Positions 63,380 to 64,000 of a stretch of 64,000 nt of DNA are shown here, piece by piece. A program made the translations under genes and the position numbers. Location of the stretch: NCBI RefSeq assembly GCF_049999945.1, contig NZ_JBLYUB010000002.1, positions 310,001-374,000 on the forward strand, given 5' to 3'. The notes under the pieces were generated by a model, which saw only the letters and a program-made list of their open reading frames with translations, was not told the origin of the DNA and made no database searches. Within the stretch, counting starts at the first letter, position 1, and every line of letters starts with the position of its first letter. The DNA is from Planosporangium spinosum. GTDB lineage: Bacteria > Actinomycetota > Actinomycetes > Mycobacteriales > Micromonosporaceae.

Positions 63380-64000
63380 GCCCCCACCCCCTGTCCGCCG
63401 CCGCCCTGCTCGGCGGCCAGCCCACGCAGCTTCAACCTGGCCCGGCCCTGCTGGCCGTAGCCACGGGAGAAGTGCCGCTCCAGGAAGTACTGGCCGACCA
63501 GCAGGACGCTGGTGAGCACCAGGTACCAGATGCAGGCGGCGACGTACATCGGGAAGGGGTCGAAGCGGCGGTGGCCGATCGCGTCGAGCTGGAAGAACAG
63601 TTCGTACGTGACCGGTACCACCATCAGCAGCGAGGTGTCCTTGAGCATCGCGATGGTCTCGTTGCCGGTCGGCGGCACGATCACGCGCATCGCCTGGGGC
63701 AGGATGATCCGCCGCAGCGTCTGGCCGCGGCTGAGGCCGAGCGCCTCGGCCGCCTCCGACTGGCCCGGGTCGACCGACTGGATGCCGGCGCGCACGATCT
63801 CGGCCATGTAGGCCGCCTCGGACAGCGCCAGCCCGAGCAGGCCGGCGAAGAACCCGGTGAAGACGTCCCGGGACGTGAAGCCGCCCACCCGCAGGTGCAG
63901 GTCGGAGAAGCCGAACAGCTTGCCGAGCTGGGTGTCGAACGGCACGCCGAACTCGACCCGGCTCCACAGGATGCCGAGATTGCCGAAGACGGCCAGCAGC
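63376..64000 (-). CDS. Amino-acid ABC transporter permease (partial)
   Basis: The 3' part of a HisM/GlnP-type permease gene; the 5' end lies beyond the window. About 208 residues are visible. The EAA loop that contacts the ATPase reads SEAAEALGLSRGQTLRRIILPQA. Three or four helices follow or flank it. The C-terminal 25 residues end in a Gly/Gln-rich tail. It is coupled to the ATPase gene by a four-base overlap, as one importer operon. Confidence 0.93.
   Translation of the reverse strand, partial: LLAVFGNLGILWSRVEFGVPFDTQLGKLFGFSDLHLRVGGFTSRDVFTGFFAGLLGLALSEAAYMAEIVRAGIQSVDPGQSEAAEALGLSRGQTLRRIILPQAMRVIVPPTGNETIAMLKDTSLLMVVPVTYELFFQLDAIGHRRFDPFPMYVAACIWYLVLTSVLLVGQYFLERHFSRGYGQQGRARLKLRGLAAEQGGGGQGVGA

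Overview
The window is about 64 kb of very GC-rich chromosomal DNA from an actinomycete. The support is genus-independent but strong: RbpA, WhiA, OpcA, a mycothiol-type DinB/maleylpyruvate isomerase, MptB, and the gene orders tkt-tal-pgi-zwf-opcA-pgl and uvrC-rapZ-yvcK-whiA-gap-pgk-tpiA-secG. Many genes have a TANNNT -10 box five to eight bases before the start codon, which implies leaderless mRNAs. Micromonosporaceae is my best guess for the family, as inference only. I see no tRNA, rRNA, insertion sequence, prophage or CRISPR array; this is core chromosome with a few accessory genes.

Layout. Bases 1-8940 (+) hold the pentose phosphate/G6P genes, with two short leader ORFs that overlap the starts of tkt and zwf and a strong hairpin between opcA and pgl. 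Bases 8977-21267 (-) hold rbpA, secG, a peptide-binding lipoprotein, the tpiA-pgk-gap glycolytic operon, the whiA-yvcK-rapZ-uvrC block and a Rieske protein. Bases 21535-26079 (-) hold uvrA and rsgA. Bases 26349-39756 are mixed: maleylpyruvate isomerase-like protein, two metallo-beta-lactamase-fold proteins, a dimethylformamidase-beta-like protein, a carbamoyltransferase, an AI-2E-type permease, a large catalase, Mug glycosylase, an ankyrin protein, a DUF3761 lipoprotein and an aldehyde dehydrogenase. Bases 39989-43337 (+) hold a three-gene envelope set (holin-like, DUF3618, DUF4235) and typA. Bases 43411-47359 (-) hold mptB, an orphan terpene synthase and terC under a yybP-ykoY (manganese) riboswitch. 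Bases 47816-55392 hold a monooxygenase-like protein, an O-methyltransferase, uvrB, an ABC transporter/two-component operon whose kinase is frameshifted, and coaE. Bases 55546-64000 hold rpsA, a methyltransferase, a Uma2 nuclease-like protein, polA, a DUF6328 membrane protein and the start of an amino-acid ABC transporter.

Two patterns cut across the genes. First, uvrA, uvrB, uvrC and polA, which lie in separate transcription units, each carry an upstream element of the form TTGTC-like 9-mer, exactly 8 bases, TANNNT. This matches the RecA-independent (PafBC-type) DNA-damage promoter of actinobacteria and points to a co-regulated excision-repair set. Second, short tandem repeats of 12-36 bp recur throughout. 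Some sit in flexible coding regions (UvrC, UvrA tail, peptide-binding lipoprotein, dimethylformamidase-like protein, carbamoyltransferase). Others begin at or span stop codons and run into the 3' flank (whiA, rsgA, the AI-2E permease gene, polA, the ABC ATPase gene, both metallo-beta-lactamase genes). At whiA and polA the repeats put TGA in all three frames just past the stop. This stop-codon-spanning repeat pattern is the most unusual structure in the window.
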